From positions 1 through 64,000 of the forward strand of contig JACVCO010000004.1 in assembly GCA_016741995.1 (NCBI GenBank): 64,000 bases of DNA, written 5' to 3'. Shown piece by piece: positions 50,653 to 58,902 of this stretch. Below the pieces are notes generated by a model. It was not told the DNA's origin, made no database searches, and was given only the letters and a program-made list of their open reading frames with translations. How positions within the stretch are numbered: the stretch's first letter is position 1; every line of letters starts with the position of its first letter. The DNA is from Hydrogenophaga sp. GTDB taxonomy: Bacteria; Pseudomonadota; Gammaproteobacteria; Burkholderiales; Burkholderiaceae_C. A program made the translations under genes and the position numbers.

Positions 50653-51543
50653 ATGAGCCAGACCGTCACCCCCGCACTGCGCCGCTGGATCATCGAGCAG
50701 GCCAGCGCCGGCTTTCCACCCGAATCGGTGCTCAAGGCCATGCTCGACGCCGGGTGGGAGGAGGGCGTGGCCGAGAAAGCGCTGGAGCGCACCCTGCTGG
50801 ACCACCTGGGCACCGTGTCGCCGCAGCAGATGGCCGCCGTGGCGCCCGAGGTGCGCGAGGCGGTGCAGGCTTCGCAAGGCATGGGGGTGCGCGTGCCGAC
50901 GATCGACCTCTCGACTTCGCCGCGCCGCATCGACGCCGGGGACCGCTGGGTCGACGTGATCACGCACATGAACCATCCGCGCGTGATCGTGCTGGGCAAC
51001 CTGCTCGGCCCCGAGGAATGCGACGCGATCATCGAATCGGCCAAGCCCCGGCTGGCGCGTTCGCTCACCGTGCAGACCAGCACCGGTGGCGAAGAGATGA
51101 ACCCCGACCGCACCAGCAGCGGCATGTTCTTCAATCGCGGGCAGACGCCCGAGGTCACGGCGGTCGAGCAGCGCATTGCGCGCCTGGTGGGCTGGCCGAT
51201 GGAGAACGGCGAGGGCCTGCAGGTGCTGCATTACCGCCCGGGCGCCGAGTACAAGCCGCACTACGACTACTTCGACCCGGACGAACCGGGCACGCCCACC
51301 ATCCTCAAGCGCGGCGGCCAGCGCGTGGCCACGCTGGTGATGTACCTCAACGAACCCACGCGCGGCGGCGGCACCACCTTTCCCGACGTGGGGCTCGAGG
51401 TCGCGCCGGTGCGTGGGCACGCCGTGTTCTTCAGCTACGACCGCCCGCACCCGTCCACCCGCACCCTGCACGGTGGCGCGCCCGTGCTCGAAGGCGAGAA
51501 GTGGGTGGCCACCAAATGGCTGCGCGAAGGCGAATTCAAGTAA
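50653..51543 (+). CDS. 2OG-Fe(II) oxygenase, prolyl-4-hydroxylase-like, with N-terminal UBA-like helices
   Basis: 296 residues. Catalytic P4H domain about 100-296: iron ligands in YKPHYDYF (HxD) and the distal His in RTLHGGAPV, with a basic residue after it (EGEKW) for 2-oxoglutarate. The first 60 residues (RRWIIEQASAGFPPESVLKAMLDAGWEEGVAEKAL) resemble a UBA/CUE-type three-helix bundle. Bacterial P4H enzymes hydroxylate proline in proteins such as EF-Tu; the target here is unknown. An AGGAG ribosome binding site precedes the ATG. Confidence 0.87.
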   Translation: MSQTVTPALRRWIIEQASAGFPPESVLKAMLDAGWEEGVAEKALERTLLDHLGTVSPQQMAAVAPEVREAVQASQGMGVRVPTIDLSTSPRRIDAGDRWVDVITHMNHPRVIVLGNLLGPEECDAIIESAKPRLARSLTVQTSTGGEEMNPDRTSSGMFFNRGQTPEVTAVEQRIARLVGWPMENGEGLQVLHYRPGAEYKPHYDYFDPDEPGTPTILKRGGQRVATLVMYLNEPTRGGGTTFPDVGLEVAPVRGHAVFFSYDRPHPSTRTLHGGAPVLEGEKWVATKWLREGEFK

Positions 51544-51570
51544 GCGAGTTCAAGTGATCGAAGGCGCCTG

Positions 51571-52419
51571 ATGGCCAACACCCCCGAACAATCCCAGCTC
51601 GGCAAGGCCTCGGCCTACGTCGACCACTACGACGCCAGCCTGCTGTTCCCGCTGCCGCGCGAAGCCAAGCGGCGCGAGATCGGCATCGCCGGCAGCGTGC
51701 CCTTCGTGGGTTGCGATCTCTGGACCGCCTACGAACTCTCGTGGCTCAATCCGCGCGGCAAGCCGCAGGTGGCCATCGCGCACATCACCGTGCCCTGCGA
51801 AAGCACGCACATCGTCGAGAGCAAGTCCTTCAAGCTCTACCTCAACAGCTTCAACAGCACGCCCTTCGACAGCGCCGACGCGGTGCGCGAGCGCCTGCGG
51901 GCCGACCTGAGCACCGCCGTCTGGCACGGCGGCCCGGTGCAGGCCGGCGTGGGTGTGAGGCTCGTCGCGCCCGAGCGCTTCGACGCCGAACCCATCCACG
52001 AACTCGATGGCCTGAGCCTGGACCGCCTGGACGTGGAGTGCACGCGCTACGAGCCCGCGCCCGATCTGCTGTCTGCCGCGCTGGGCGAGCAGCCCGTGAG
52101 CGAAACATTGGTGAGCCACCTGCTCAAGAGCAACTGCCTCGTCACCGGCCAGCCCGACTGGGGCAGCGTGCAGATCGGCTACAGCGGCCCGCAGATCGAT
52201 CAGGCCGGCCTGCTGCAGTACCTGGTGAGCTTTCGCAACCACAACGAATTCCACGAGCAGTGCGTGGAGCGCATCTACATGGACCTGTGGACGCGTTGCA
52301 AACCCACCAAGCTCACGGTGTACGCGCGCTACACGCGCCGTGGCGGGCTCGACATCAACCCCTGGCGCAGCAGCCACCCGCAACAACCGCCGGCCAACGT
52401 GCGCAACGCGCGGCAGTGA
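51571..52419 (+). CDS. queF: NADPH-dependent 7-cyano-7-deazaguanine reductase
   Basis: 282 residues, the long (two-domain) form as in E. coli. The QueF motif [13 protein letters not shown] and the active-site Cys in [19 protein letters not shown] are present, plus [13 protein letters not shown]. It reduces preQ0 to preQ1 in queuosine synthesis. No other queuosine genes are close and no preQ1 riboswitch was recognised upstream. It is convergent with the small periplasmic protein gene at 52432. Confidence 0.96.
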   Translation: MANTPEQSQLGKASAYVDHYDASLLFPLPREAKRREIGIAGSVPFVGCDLWTAYELSWLNPRGKPQVAIAHITVPCESTHIVESKSFKLYLNSFNSTPFDSADAVRERLRADLSTAVWHGGPVQAGVGVRLVAPERFDAEPIHELDGLSLDRLDVECTRYEPAPDLLSAALGEQPVSETLVSHLLKSNCLVTGQPDWGSVQIGYSGPQIDQAGLLQYLVSFRNHNEFHEQCVERIYMDLWTRCKPTKLTVYARYTRRGGLDINPWRSSHPQQPPANVRNARQ

Positions 52420-52431
52420 ACGCTGGCGCGC

Positions 52432-52749
52432 TCAGAACCGGCTGCAGGCCATGCCGCCGAAGTTCTCGCGCACACCGGCCACCCCGGGGATGGCCTTGAT
52501 CTTCTCCAGCACGCCCTTGGCCAGATCGCGCGGGGTGTTCGACGCGAACGTGATTTCCAGCCGCCCGGCGCTGCTGGTGAAGCGGTAGGCGGTGTATTCG
52601 TCGGCGTCCAGATCGAACAGCAACTCCGTCAGATCGGCCTCGATGCGCTTGTTCGGGCTGAGATCGAGCGCGCTGGCGGCGCCGGTGCCCAGGGCCAGCA
52701 GCAGGCCCAGGGCCAGGGTGCGCCGTGTGGGCGACGGGCTTCTTGTCAT
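52432..52749 (-). CDS. Small exported hypothetical protein
   Basis: 105 residues. RRTLALGLLLALGTGAASA is a signal peptide (cleavage near residue 27). The mature protein (about 78 residues) is acidic then mixed (LSPNKRIEADLTELLFDLDADEYTAYRF), with a segment reading LAKGVLEKIKAIPGVAGVRENFGG like a ferredoxin-fold strand-helix. I do not recognise the family. An AGGAGGAGACG sequence lies directly before the ATG at 52749, which supports that start. It shares a 327-base divergent region with the RRM gene. Confidence 0.65.
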   Translation of the reverse strand: MTRSPSPTRRTLALGLLLALGTGAASALDLSPNKRIEADLTELLFDLDADEYTAYRFTSSAGRLEITFASNTPRDLAKGVLEKIKAIPGVAGVRENFGGMACSRF

Positions 52750-53076
52750 GCGTCTCCTCCTGTGAAACCGCCGCAGGGTGGCGGGTGCGTCTGGCCTTGG
52801 CAAGTGCCGGCCATCGGCGCGGAGCCGCCCCGAAGCCACCCCGGTGGCGTCCGACCGCCGGTCGATCCGATGCCGGAATCGCCGAAACCCTTAGGTGAAT
52901 TGGCACTTACCACGTAGCATCCGCCGCTTCGCCGTCATCGCACGGCTGATCACTGGCCGTTCGGTCCCTTGCGGGTTGGCGGCTTTCTCTGGCGGCCCGC
53001 TTCCACGCGGCAACCGCCCTCTCTCGCGGCGCCCCAGCCCCATGCAGGCCGGCCCGCTTCTTCGAAAGGCTCAGTC
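52750..53076. other. Divergent non-coding region and long leader of the RRM gene
   Basis: 327 bases between starts. It contains AT-richer sequence around 52890-52920 (GGTGAATTGGCACTTACC) where promoters may lie, followed by a leader of roughly 150 bases before the RRM ATG. Long leaders are common in cold-regulated RNA-binding proteins. I see no open frame that looks protein-like. No riboswitch was recognised. Confidence 0.4.
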
Positions 53077-53370
53077 ATGAGCAACAAGCTGTACGTGGGC
53101 AACCTGCCCTACTCCGTCAACGACGACTCGCTGCGTCACAACTTCTCCGAATACGGTGCCGTGGCGTCTGCCAAGGTCATGATCGACCGCGACAGCGGCC
53201 GCTCCAAGGGTTTCGGTTTTGTCGAGATGGGCTCCGAAGCCGAAGCGCAAGCCGCCATCAACGGCCTGAACGGCCAGTCGGTCGACGGCCGCCAGATCGT
53301 GGTCAACGTTTCGCGTCCCAAAGAGGGTGGCGGCGGCGGTGGTTACCGCAGCAACGGCCCGCGCTACTGA
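53077..53370 (+). CDS. RRM-domain RNA-binding protein
   Basis: 97 residues, one RRM. RNP2 is KLYVGNL (4-10) and RNP1 is KGFGFVEM (44-51). A Gly-rich tail (KEGGGGGGYRSNGPRY) resembles that of cyanobacterial and betaproteobacterial cold-induced glycine-rich Rbp proteins. These bind single-stranded RNA and help in cold adaptation or RNA stability. The ATG follows GAAAGG. A strong terminator ends the gene, so it is a single-gene unit. Confidence 0.92.
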   Translation: MSNKLYVGNLPYSVNDDSLRHNFSEYGAVASAKVMIDRDSGRSKGFGFVEMGSEAEAQAAINGLNGQSVDGRQIVVNVSRPKEGGGGGGYRSNGPRY

Positions 53371-53386
53371 GCACGGACCGCCCCAC

Positions 53387-53419
53387 AAAAAACCGGCGCA
53401 TGGCGCCGGTTTTTTTTTG
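53387..53419 (+). terminator. Rho-independent terminator after the RRM gene
   Basis: ACCGGCGC and GCGCCGGT arms with an ATG loop, preceded by A6 and followed by nine T. Very strong, and bidirectional in form; it also lies just past the leftward anti-sigma gene end at 53430. Confidence 0.9.
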
Positions 53420-53429
53420 TCCCGCGCGG

Positions 53430-54254
53430 TCAGATCTGTTTCTGGATCAACGGGCCGTGGAACAGCACCGGGCCTGTGGGCCCGCGCTCGCTCGGCACGC
53501 CGCCCAGCGGCTCCAGGCTGATGGCCAGCGCGGGCACCTCGCGCACCGCGGTCTCCTGGGCCGCGAGTTGCAGCAGGCGCTCGGGCGTGAGCACGCCCAG
53601 CGAGCGCGGCGCCGCACCCGGGGGCAGGGCCCAGAGCTGCAGCGAGCGGTCGGCCGCTTCCTGGTAACCACCCACGCGCTGCAGGTCCAGGCGGTTGTTG
53701 CGGGCGTCGAAGGTCACCAGCAGCGCAGGCTGGCCGCGCTCGTCGTTGAGCACCGACACATAGCGCACTTCGGGTGCGGCGAGCAGGCGGCGCTCCAGCT
53801 CGGCCACCTGCGCGCTGCGTTGCGCGATGTCCTGCTGCAGCGTGGCCACCTGCGCCGCGCGGTCGCCCGCTTCGCGTTGCAGGCCGGGCACGATGAACGC
53901 GGCCAGCAGCGCGGTGGCCAGGCCCGCCAGGCCGGCACCGCGCCACAACGCGAGGTTGTGCCACCAGCCGCGTGGGGCTGTGGCCGGCGTGCGCTGGTGC
54001 GCCAACGCGGCTTGCGCGGCATCGGCGCGCACCAGGTTCTCGATGCGCGTCCACACCTGCGGAGCGGGTTGCGCTGGCGCCTGCAACTCGCCCAGGCTGG
54101 CCACGCGGGCCGCCCATTCGAGCGCGGCGGCGCGCACCACCGGTTGTTCTCGCGCGATGGTTTCGAAGCGGCGGCGCGCACCGCCGCGCAGCGTGCCCAG
54201 CGCGTGGGCGGCCGCCAGGCGCTGTGTGAGTTCGGGATGGCGCTGGATCTGCAT
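53430..54254 (-). CDS. Anti-sigma factor, RskA family
   Basis: 274 residues. An N-terminal cytosolic part (RskA-N type, about 1-95, no zinc-binding HxxxCxxC), one membrane helix (AGLAGLATALLAAFIVPGL, about 105-125), a short coiled coil (QVATLQQDIAQRSAQVAELERRLL) and a periplasmic RskA domain (VSVLNDERGQPALLVTFDARNNRLDLQRVGGYQ, LQLWALPPGAAPRSLGV). It holds the co-encoded sigma factor inactive at the membrane. It begins 11 bases after the sigma gene stop. Confidence 0.9.
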   Translation of the reverse strand: MQIQRHPELTQRLAAAHALGTLRGGARRRFETIAREQPVVRAAALEWAARVASLGELQAPAQPAPQVWTRIENLVRADAAQAALAHQRTPATAPRGWWHNLALWRGAGLAGLATALLAAFIVPGLQREAGDRAAQVATLQQDIAQRSAQVAELERRLLAAPEVRYVSVLNDERGQPALLVTFDARNNRLDLQRVGGYQEAADRSLQLWALPPGAAPRSLGVLTPERLLQLAAQETAVREVPALAISLEPLGGVPSERGPTGPVLFHGPLIQKQI

Positions 54255-54265
54255 GGCCGTGTGCC

Positions 54266-54841
54266 TCAGGCGAAACGCGCCATGCATTCGCGCAGCCGCT
54301 CCAGGCCGCGGCGGATCCAGGTCTTCACCGTGCCCAGCGGCAGGCGCAGTTGCCCGGCCAGTTCACCGTGGCTCAGGTCGCGCAGGTAGGCCAGGCTGAT
54401 GACCTCGCGCTGCTTGTGCTCCAGCTGCTGCAGGCACTGGTGCAGGGCCCAGGCCTGCTGGCTCGCCAGGCTGGTGTCCATCGGGTCGGGCGTGTCGCCT
54501 TGCAGGGTATCGGCCAGGGTGTCGTCGAGTTCCTGCGTGAGGTGGCTGCGTTCGGCCGCGCGGCGGCGCAGGCTGTCGAGCGAGCGGCTGCGCACGATGA
54601 GCGCGAGCCAGGCCATGGGCGGGCTCAGGCTGGCGCGGTAGTCGGGCGCGTTGCGCCAGATCTGCAGGAAGCTTTCCTGCAGCACGTCTTCGGCGCGCTC
54701 GGCGTTGCCCACCACGCGCAGTGCCAGGCCGTAGAGCTTGCGGGCGGTGAGGTCGTAGAGCGCCTTGAGCGCGGCTTCGTCGCGCTGCGCCACGCGGTCG
54801 ATCAGGGTCATGAGTTGGTGGTCGTCGGAGGGGGCGCTCAT
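54266..54841 (-). CDS. ECF RNA polymerase sigma factor, SigK-like
   Basis: 191 residues. Region 2: ALKALYDLTARKLYGLALRVVGNAERAEDVLQESFLQIW. Region 4: QREVISLAYLRDLSHGELAGQLRLPLGTVKTWIRRGLERLRECM, a clear helix-turn-helix. With the RskA-type anti-sigma gene downstream this forms a SigK/RskA pair. Such pairs respond to envelope or redox signals. The likely target is the divergent ferritin-like/DUF3455 unit, inferred from layout. Confidence 0.92.
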   Translation of the reverse strand: MSAPSDDHQLMTLIDRVAQRDEAALKALYDLTARKLYGLALRVVGNAERAEDVLQESFLQIWRNAPDYRASLSPPMAWLALIVRSRSLDSLRRRAAERSHLTQELDDTLADTLQGDTPDPMDTSLASQQAWALHQCLQQLEHKQREVISLAYLRDLSHGELAGQLRLPLGTVKTWIRRGLERLRECMARFA

Positions 54842-55050
54842 GCGCGCATTGTGCGGCGGTGCTTGCCTTGTCTGGCAATACGGCCCGGGCCCGCGGGTGG
54901 ATTCGCGGCGGTGTGTTGTTTCTCACAACACCCTGGCGGCCCCACATCCCACCGAATCGCTCGGGTTTGCTGAATCCGGGGCCGGGGCGCCGCGCGTATC
55001 CGGTTCGACAGCTGTCGCATCCCTTCAACCGGACAACAGAGACAAACCCC
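54842..55050. promoter_or_regulatory. Divergent control region between the sigma and ferritin-like genes
   Basis: Two inverted repeats stand out: GTGTTGT/ACAACAC with a TTCTC loop (54913-54931) and the palindrome CGACAGCTGTCG (55006-55017), which lies 33 bases before the ferritin-like ATG. Either could be a regulator site. I could not assign ECF -35/-10 elements with confidence. Confidence 0.4.
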
Positions 55051-55620
55051 ATGAACCCCACCCCGGACAACCGCCGTGCCTTCCTGCGCACCGGCACCAC
55101 CCTCTCGGCCGTCGGCCTGGCGCTGCTGGCCGGCAAGCCCGCGCTGGCGCAGGGCATGAAGGCCGATGTCGGCAAGGACATCGACATCCTCAACATCGCG
55201 CTCGGCCTCGAGCACGAGGCCATCAACGCCTACCAGCTCGGCGCCGGCAGCGGCCTGCTGCAAAAGCCCGTGCTCGACGTGGCGGTGCAGTTCCAGGGCC
55301 ACCACAAGGCGCACCGCGACGCGCTCGCGGCCACCATCCGCAAGCTCGGCGGGCAGCCCGTGGCCGAGAAAAAGCTCGACGACTACGCGAAAGACCTCAA
55401 CGCCGCGTCGCTCAAGAACCAGGCCGACGTGCTCTCGCTCGCCGCGCGCCTCGAACTCGGTGCGACCAACGCCTACATCAGCGTGATCCCCGCCATGGGC
55501 GACCGCGAACTGGCCAAGGTGGCCGCGCGCCTGGCGGCCGACGAGACCATGCACTTCACCGTGCTCACCAACGCGCTGGGCCGCCCGCTGCCCGCCGGCG
55601 CCCTGTCCTTCGGCGCCTGA
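55051..55620 (+). CDS. Exported ferritin-like (DUF4439/Dps-like fold) protein
   Basis: 189 residues. NRRAFLRTGTTLSAVGLALLAGKPALAQG is a Tat-type signal (twin Arg, cleavage near residue 34). The mature part has two helix-pair Glu/His motifs of ferritin-like proteins: NIALGLEHEAINAY with HHKAHRDAL, and ARLELGATNAYISVIPAMGD with AADETMHFTVL. A di-iron site is likely. Tat export fits cofactor loading before translocation. It is divergent from the SigK/RskA pair and followed by a DUF3455 gene. A role in periplasmic iron or oxidative stress is inferred. Confidence 0.82.
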   Translation: MNPTPDNRRAFLRTGTTLSAVGLALLAGKPALAQGMKADVGKDIDILNIALGLEHEAINAYQLGAGSGLLQKPVLDVAVQFQGHHKAHRDALAATIRKLGGQPVAEKKLDDYAKDLNAASLKNQADVLSLAARLELGATNAYISVIPAMGDRELAKVAARLAADETMHFTVLTNALGRPLPAGALSFGA

Positions 55621-55712
55621 TTGCCCCGATCTCCCCGGTTCACAACAGGCGCCGGCCATGCACCGGCGCCACGCCTCCCCGTCCTTCCCTTCACTTTCAA
55701 CGGAGCTTTTCC

Positions 55713-56258
55713 ATGATCCTCAAGACCAGCCTCATCGCCGCGGCCGCCCTGGCCCTCACCGCTTGCGCCTCGTCGATGGGCGCGAAACCCATGTTCTCGC
55801 AAGACGGCCTGCCCGATGCCGTGAAGGTGCCCGCCGGCCACAAGGTGGCCTGGGAAACCGTGGGCGTGGGCGAGATCACCTACGAGTGCCGCGCCAAGGC
55901 CGGTGCCGCCGGTCAGTTCGAGTGGGTGTTCGTGGGCCCCGACGCCAAGCTGATGGACCGCGCGGGCAAGCAGGTCGGCAAGTACTACGGCCCGCCCGCC
56001 ACCTGGGAAGCCATGGACGGCTCGAAATTCACCGGCGCGCAGGTGGCGGTGGCGCCCGCACCGGCTGGCAACATCCCGCTGCAGCTGGTGAAGGCCAACC
56101 CGGCCATGGGCATGGGCGCGCTGCAGGGCGTGACCTATGTGCAGCGCGTGGCCACCGTGGGCGGTGTGGCGCCGGCCATGGCCTGCGGTGCCGGCAACAC
56201 CGGCAGCAAGCAGATCGTGCAGTACCGCGCCGACTACATCCTCTACAAGGCCGTCTGA
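55713..56258 (+). CDS. DUF3455 family lipoprotein
   Basis: 181 residues. ILKTSLIAAAALALTAC gives a lipoprotein signal with lipid Cys18. The DUF3455 domain follows: VPAGHKVAWETVGVGEITYECRAK, FEWVFVGPDAKLMDRAGKQVGKYYGPPATWEAMDGSK and CGAGNTGSKQIVQYRADYILYKA. Function is unknown. A GGAG ribosome binding site lies 9 bases before the ATG. It follows the ferritin-like gene by 92 bases and is closed by a strong hairpin. Confidence 0.85.
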   Translation: MILKTSLIAAAALALTACASSMGAKPMFSQDGLPDAVKVPAGHKVAWETVGVGEITYECRAKAGAAGQFEWVFVGPDAKLMDRAGKQVGKYYGPPATWEAMDGSKFTGAQVAVAPAPAGNIPLQLVKANPAMGMGALQGVTYVQRVATVGGVAPAMACGAGNTGSKQIVQYRADYILYKAV

Positions 56259-56311
56259 TCGGTCGCTGCGTTTCTCTCCAAGGTCCCCGGTATCGGCCCT
56301 CGGGCTGTTCG

Positions 56312-56348
56312 GCCCTGCGAACGATGGATCGTCGCAGGGCACTTTTTC
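56312..56348 (+). terminator. Terminator hairpin after the DUF3455 gene
   Basis: GCCCTGCGA and TCGCAGGGC form a 9-bp stem extended by CGAT/ATCG inside, followed by ACTTTTTCTT. It separates the DUF3455 gene from the convergent deacetylase gene. Confidence 0.85.
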
Positions 56349-56372
56349 TTGCCGGGTGTGCGGGCTCGCGGC

Positions 56373-57434
56373 TCAGGCCGCGCGCTCGAAACCTTCCAGC
56401 ACGTTCACCGCATTCACACCCGCCTGCGCCACCGCGTAGCCGCCCTCGAAGGTGAACACTGTGGGCAGGCGCAGCGAAGCCAGCGCGGCGCCGACGCCGG
56501 GGTAGTCGCCCGAGCGCAGCTTGAAGCCGGAGATCGGGTCGCCCTCGAAGGTGTCCACGCCCAGCGGCACCACCAGCGCGCTGGCGCCGAAATCGCTCGC
56601 GGCCTGCAGGGCCTCGTCGAGCGCGGCGCGCCAGGCCGCGGTGCCGGTGCCGCGCGGCAGCGGCCAGTTGCGGTTGAAGCCCTCGCCCGCGCCGGCGCCG
56701 GTTTCGTCGGCGTGGCCGAGGAAAAACGGGTATTCGGTGCGCGGGTCGCCGTGGATCGAGAGCGTGAGCACATCGGCGCGTTCGTAGAACACGGTCTGCG
56801 TGCCATTGCCGTGGTGGTAGTCCACGTCGAGCACGGCCACGCGCGCGTGGCCACCGTCGCGCAGCGCCTGCGCCGCGATGGCGGCGTTGTTGAGGAAGCA
56901 GTAGCCGCCGTAGAAGCCCGGGCCGGCGTGGTGGCCCGGCGGGCGCGTGAGCGCGAAGGCGCTGCGTTCGCCCGCGAGCACGGCCTGCGCGGCCGCCAGC
57001 GCGCACGCGGCACCGGCGTGTGCCGCGGCCCAACTGCCCGCGGTGAGCGGCGTGCCCGAATCGAAGGCATACAGGCCCAGGCGCGCAGCGGCGTTGGCGG
57101 GCTCGCGGTCGTGGCGAAAGCCGTGCCGGTGCGGCAGCGGCCACACCGAGGGCAGGGCGTCCACCGCGGCGTTGGCCGGGTCGAGCGCCACCCAGTCGGC
57201 CCAGGCGTTGCGCAGGCAGTGCAGGTAGCGCGGCTCGTGCACGGTGTTCAGCACCGCATCCAGCGCGGCGGTGTCGGCGCCGGGTTCGCGCACCTCGCCC
57301 AGCGGGCGGCGGCGCAGTTCGTCGAGCACGTGCGTGAGGCGCGCGGGCACCTCGTGGCTGTCGACCAGGCGGCCGCGGAACATTTCCTGGCGGCCGACGT
57401 GCAGCCCGTGGTGGGGGTTGAGCAGGGTGAGCAT
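56373..57434 (-). CDS. Histone deacetylase family (acetoin utilisation/acetylpolyamine) hydrolase
   Basis: 353 residues. Class II HDAC-like landmarks: RPPGHHAGPGFYGGYCFLNNAAIAAQ (catalytic His pair and Tyr region), VLDVDYHHGNGTQTVFYERADV (zinc ligands Asp, His), LSIHGDP and VVPLGVDTFEGDPISGFKL with the second zinc Asp. Bacterial members deacetylate polyamines, acetoin-related substrates or acyl-lysine. It is encoded leftward next to a SAM methyltransferase gene. Confidence 0.92.
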   Translation of the reverse strand: MLTLLNPHHGLHVGRQEMFRGRLVDSHEVPARLTHVLDELRRRPLGEVREPGADTAALDAVLNTVHEPRYLHCLRNAWADWVALDPANAAVDALPSVWPLPHRHGFRHDREPANAAARLGLYAFDSGTPLTAGSWAAAHAGAACALAAAQAVLAGERSAFALTRPPGHHAGPGFYGGYCFLNNAAIAAQALRDGGHARVAVLDVDYHHGNGTQTVFYERADVLTLSIHGDPRTEYPFFLGHADETGAGAGEGFNRNWPLPRGTGTAAWRAALDEALQAASDFGASALVVPLGVDTFEGDPISGFKLRSGDYPGVGAALASLRLPTVFTFEGGYAVAQAGVNAVNVLEGFERAA

Positions 57435-57455
57435 TCGGGGGTAGTGGATCGTTGT

Positions 57456-58064
57456 TCAGTCGCGGCGCAGCACCAGCAGGCTCCAGTGCACATCACCGCG
57501 GCCCAGCATGTCGCCACGCCGGCCTTGCCAATGGTGCCGCAGGCCCAGCGGGGCCGCCAGCGCGGCGGTTTCTTCGGCCGAAACGTCGAACATGCGCCGG
57601 CCCTCGGGCACGGGGCCGTGGCGCAGCGTCATGGACACCAGCCCGCCGGGCGCGGTGAGCACGGCCAGGGCCTGCATGGCAGGCGCGCGCTCGTTCGCGT
57701 CCAGGTGCATCCAGACGGCGGTGAGCAGCACCAGCCCGAAACGCTCGGGGCGCTGGCGCAGTGTGTGCAGGTGGGGCAGGTGGTCATCCACCCAGTGAAT
57801 GGGCAGCGCGCCGTGCCGCTGCAGGCCCTGCTCGCGCAGGCCCGCCGTGGGTTCGACGGCGACCACGCGGTGGCCGCGCCGCGCCAGCGCGGCCGCATCG
57901 CGGCCCGAACCGGCGCCGATGTCGAGCACGGGTACCGGTGGTGGCGGGAACAGGTGCAGTGCCTCGCGGTGCACGTCCTCGAAGGTGATGCGCTCGTACT
58001 GTTCGGCGAGGGCGGCGGCGCTCTCGCCGTAGCCGGCCGCGCCGGGCACGGGCTCACTGCCCAT
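57456..58064 (-). CDS. Class I SAM-dependent methyltransferase
   Basis: 202 residues. Motif I VLDIGAGSGRDAAALARRGH (about 50-69), VVAVEPTAGL (motif post-I, acidic residue binding ribose), then LVLLTAVWMHL and LTAPGGLVSMTLRHGPVPEGRRMF. The substrate is unknown. It lies between the HDAC-like gene and the crotonase gene; its start overlaps the crotonase stop region (58054-58064, 11 bp), so it is co-transcribed with it. Confidence 0.87.
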   Translation of the reverse strand: MGSEPVPGAAGYGESAAALAEQYERITFEDVHREALHLFPPPPVPVLDIGAGSGRDAAALARRGHRVVAVEPTAGLREQGLQRHGALPIHWVDDHLPHLHTLRQRPERFGLVLLTAVWMHLDANERAPAMQALAVLTAPGGLVSMTLRHGPVPEGRRMFDVSAEETAALAAPLGLRHHWQGRRGDMLGRGDVHWSLLVLRRD

Positions 58065-58902
58065 CGGCGTCGATGAAGGGGTTCAGCCGGGTCAGCGGCG
58101 TGAACTCGCCGGCGCGGCGTTCCTTGCCCGCGGTGATGGCCTCGCGCACGTGGGCGTTGCTCCAGATGGCGCCCTGCAGCCAGCCCATCTGGCGCAGGCT
58201 GTCGTCCACCGAGTGGTCGCGCGCGTAGTTCACGGCCTGCTTGGTGCCCCAGATCGCCACCGGCGGTTTGCCGGCGATTTCGCGGGCGCACTGCAGCGCG
58301 GCGTCGAGCGTGGCGGCGTGGCTGTCGAACACCTCGTTCACCAGGCCCAGCGCCAGCGCGCGCTGCGCGCCCAGGCGCCGCCCGGTGTAGGCCAGCTCTT
58401 TCACCACGCCCAGCGGGATCAGCTTGGGCAGGCGCTGCAGCGTGCCGACGTCGGCCACCATGCCGATGTTGATTTCCTGGATGCAGAAGAAGGCGTCGGC
58501 GCTGGCGTAGCGGATGCAGCCGGCGGTGACCATGTCGACCGCGCCGCCGATGCAGCCGCCCTGGATGGCGAAGATCACCGGCACGCGCAACGTCTCCAGC
58601 CGCGTGAAGGTGGCCTGCATGTCGGTCAGCAGGTCGAAGATCGCGGCGCGGCCTTCGGGGCTCTGGTCGTCCATGGTGATGGCGCCGCCAAACGTGTCGA
58701 GCGCCATGCCGGCGCTGAAGTGCTTGCCGGTGCTGCTGATGACGAGCGCGCGCGCCCGGCCTTCGTCGTGGATCTGGCGCAGCAGCCCGTCGAGCTCGCG
58801 CCAGAACGTGGGGCCCATGGTGTTGAGCGACTCGGGCCGGTTGAGCGCGAGGTGCGCCACGTGGTCAATCCAGCTCAGGGAAAAGCAGGTCGGTGCGTTC
58901 AT
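58054..58902 (-). CDS. Enoyl-CoA hydratase/isomerase (crotonase) family protein, dienoyl-CoA isomerase-like
   Basis: 282 residues from the ATG at 58902. HFSAGMALDTFGG (oxyanion region), GGCIGGAVDMVTAGCIRYASADAFFCIQEINIGMVADVGTLQRLPKLI. The Glu in EINIG and the Asp in ADVGTLQRLPK are the two catalytic acids of delta3,5-delta2,4-dienoyl-CoA isomerases, so it is closer to that group than to simple hydratases. It acts in beta-oxidation of unsaturated or aromatic-derived acids. Its start lies inside the last 38 bases of dinB. Confidence 0.88.
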   Translation of the reverse strand: MNAPTCFSLSWIDHVAHLALNRPESLNTMGPTFWRELDGLLRQIHDEGRARALVISSTGKHFSAGMALDTFGGAITMDDQSPEGRAAIFDLLTDMQATFTRLETLRVPVIFAIQGGCIGGAVDMVTAGCIRYASADAFFCIQEINIGMVADVGTLQRLPKLIPLGVVKELAYTGRRLGAQRALALGLVNEVFDSHAATLDAALQCAREIAGKPPVAIWGTKQAVNYARDHSVDDSLRQMGWLQGAIWSNAHVREAITAGKERRAGEFTPLTRLNPFIDADGQ

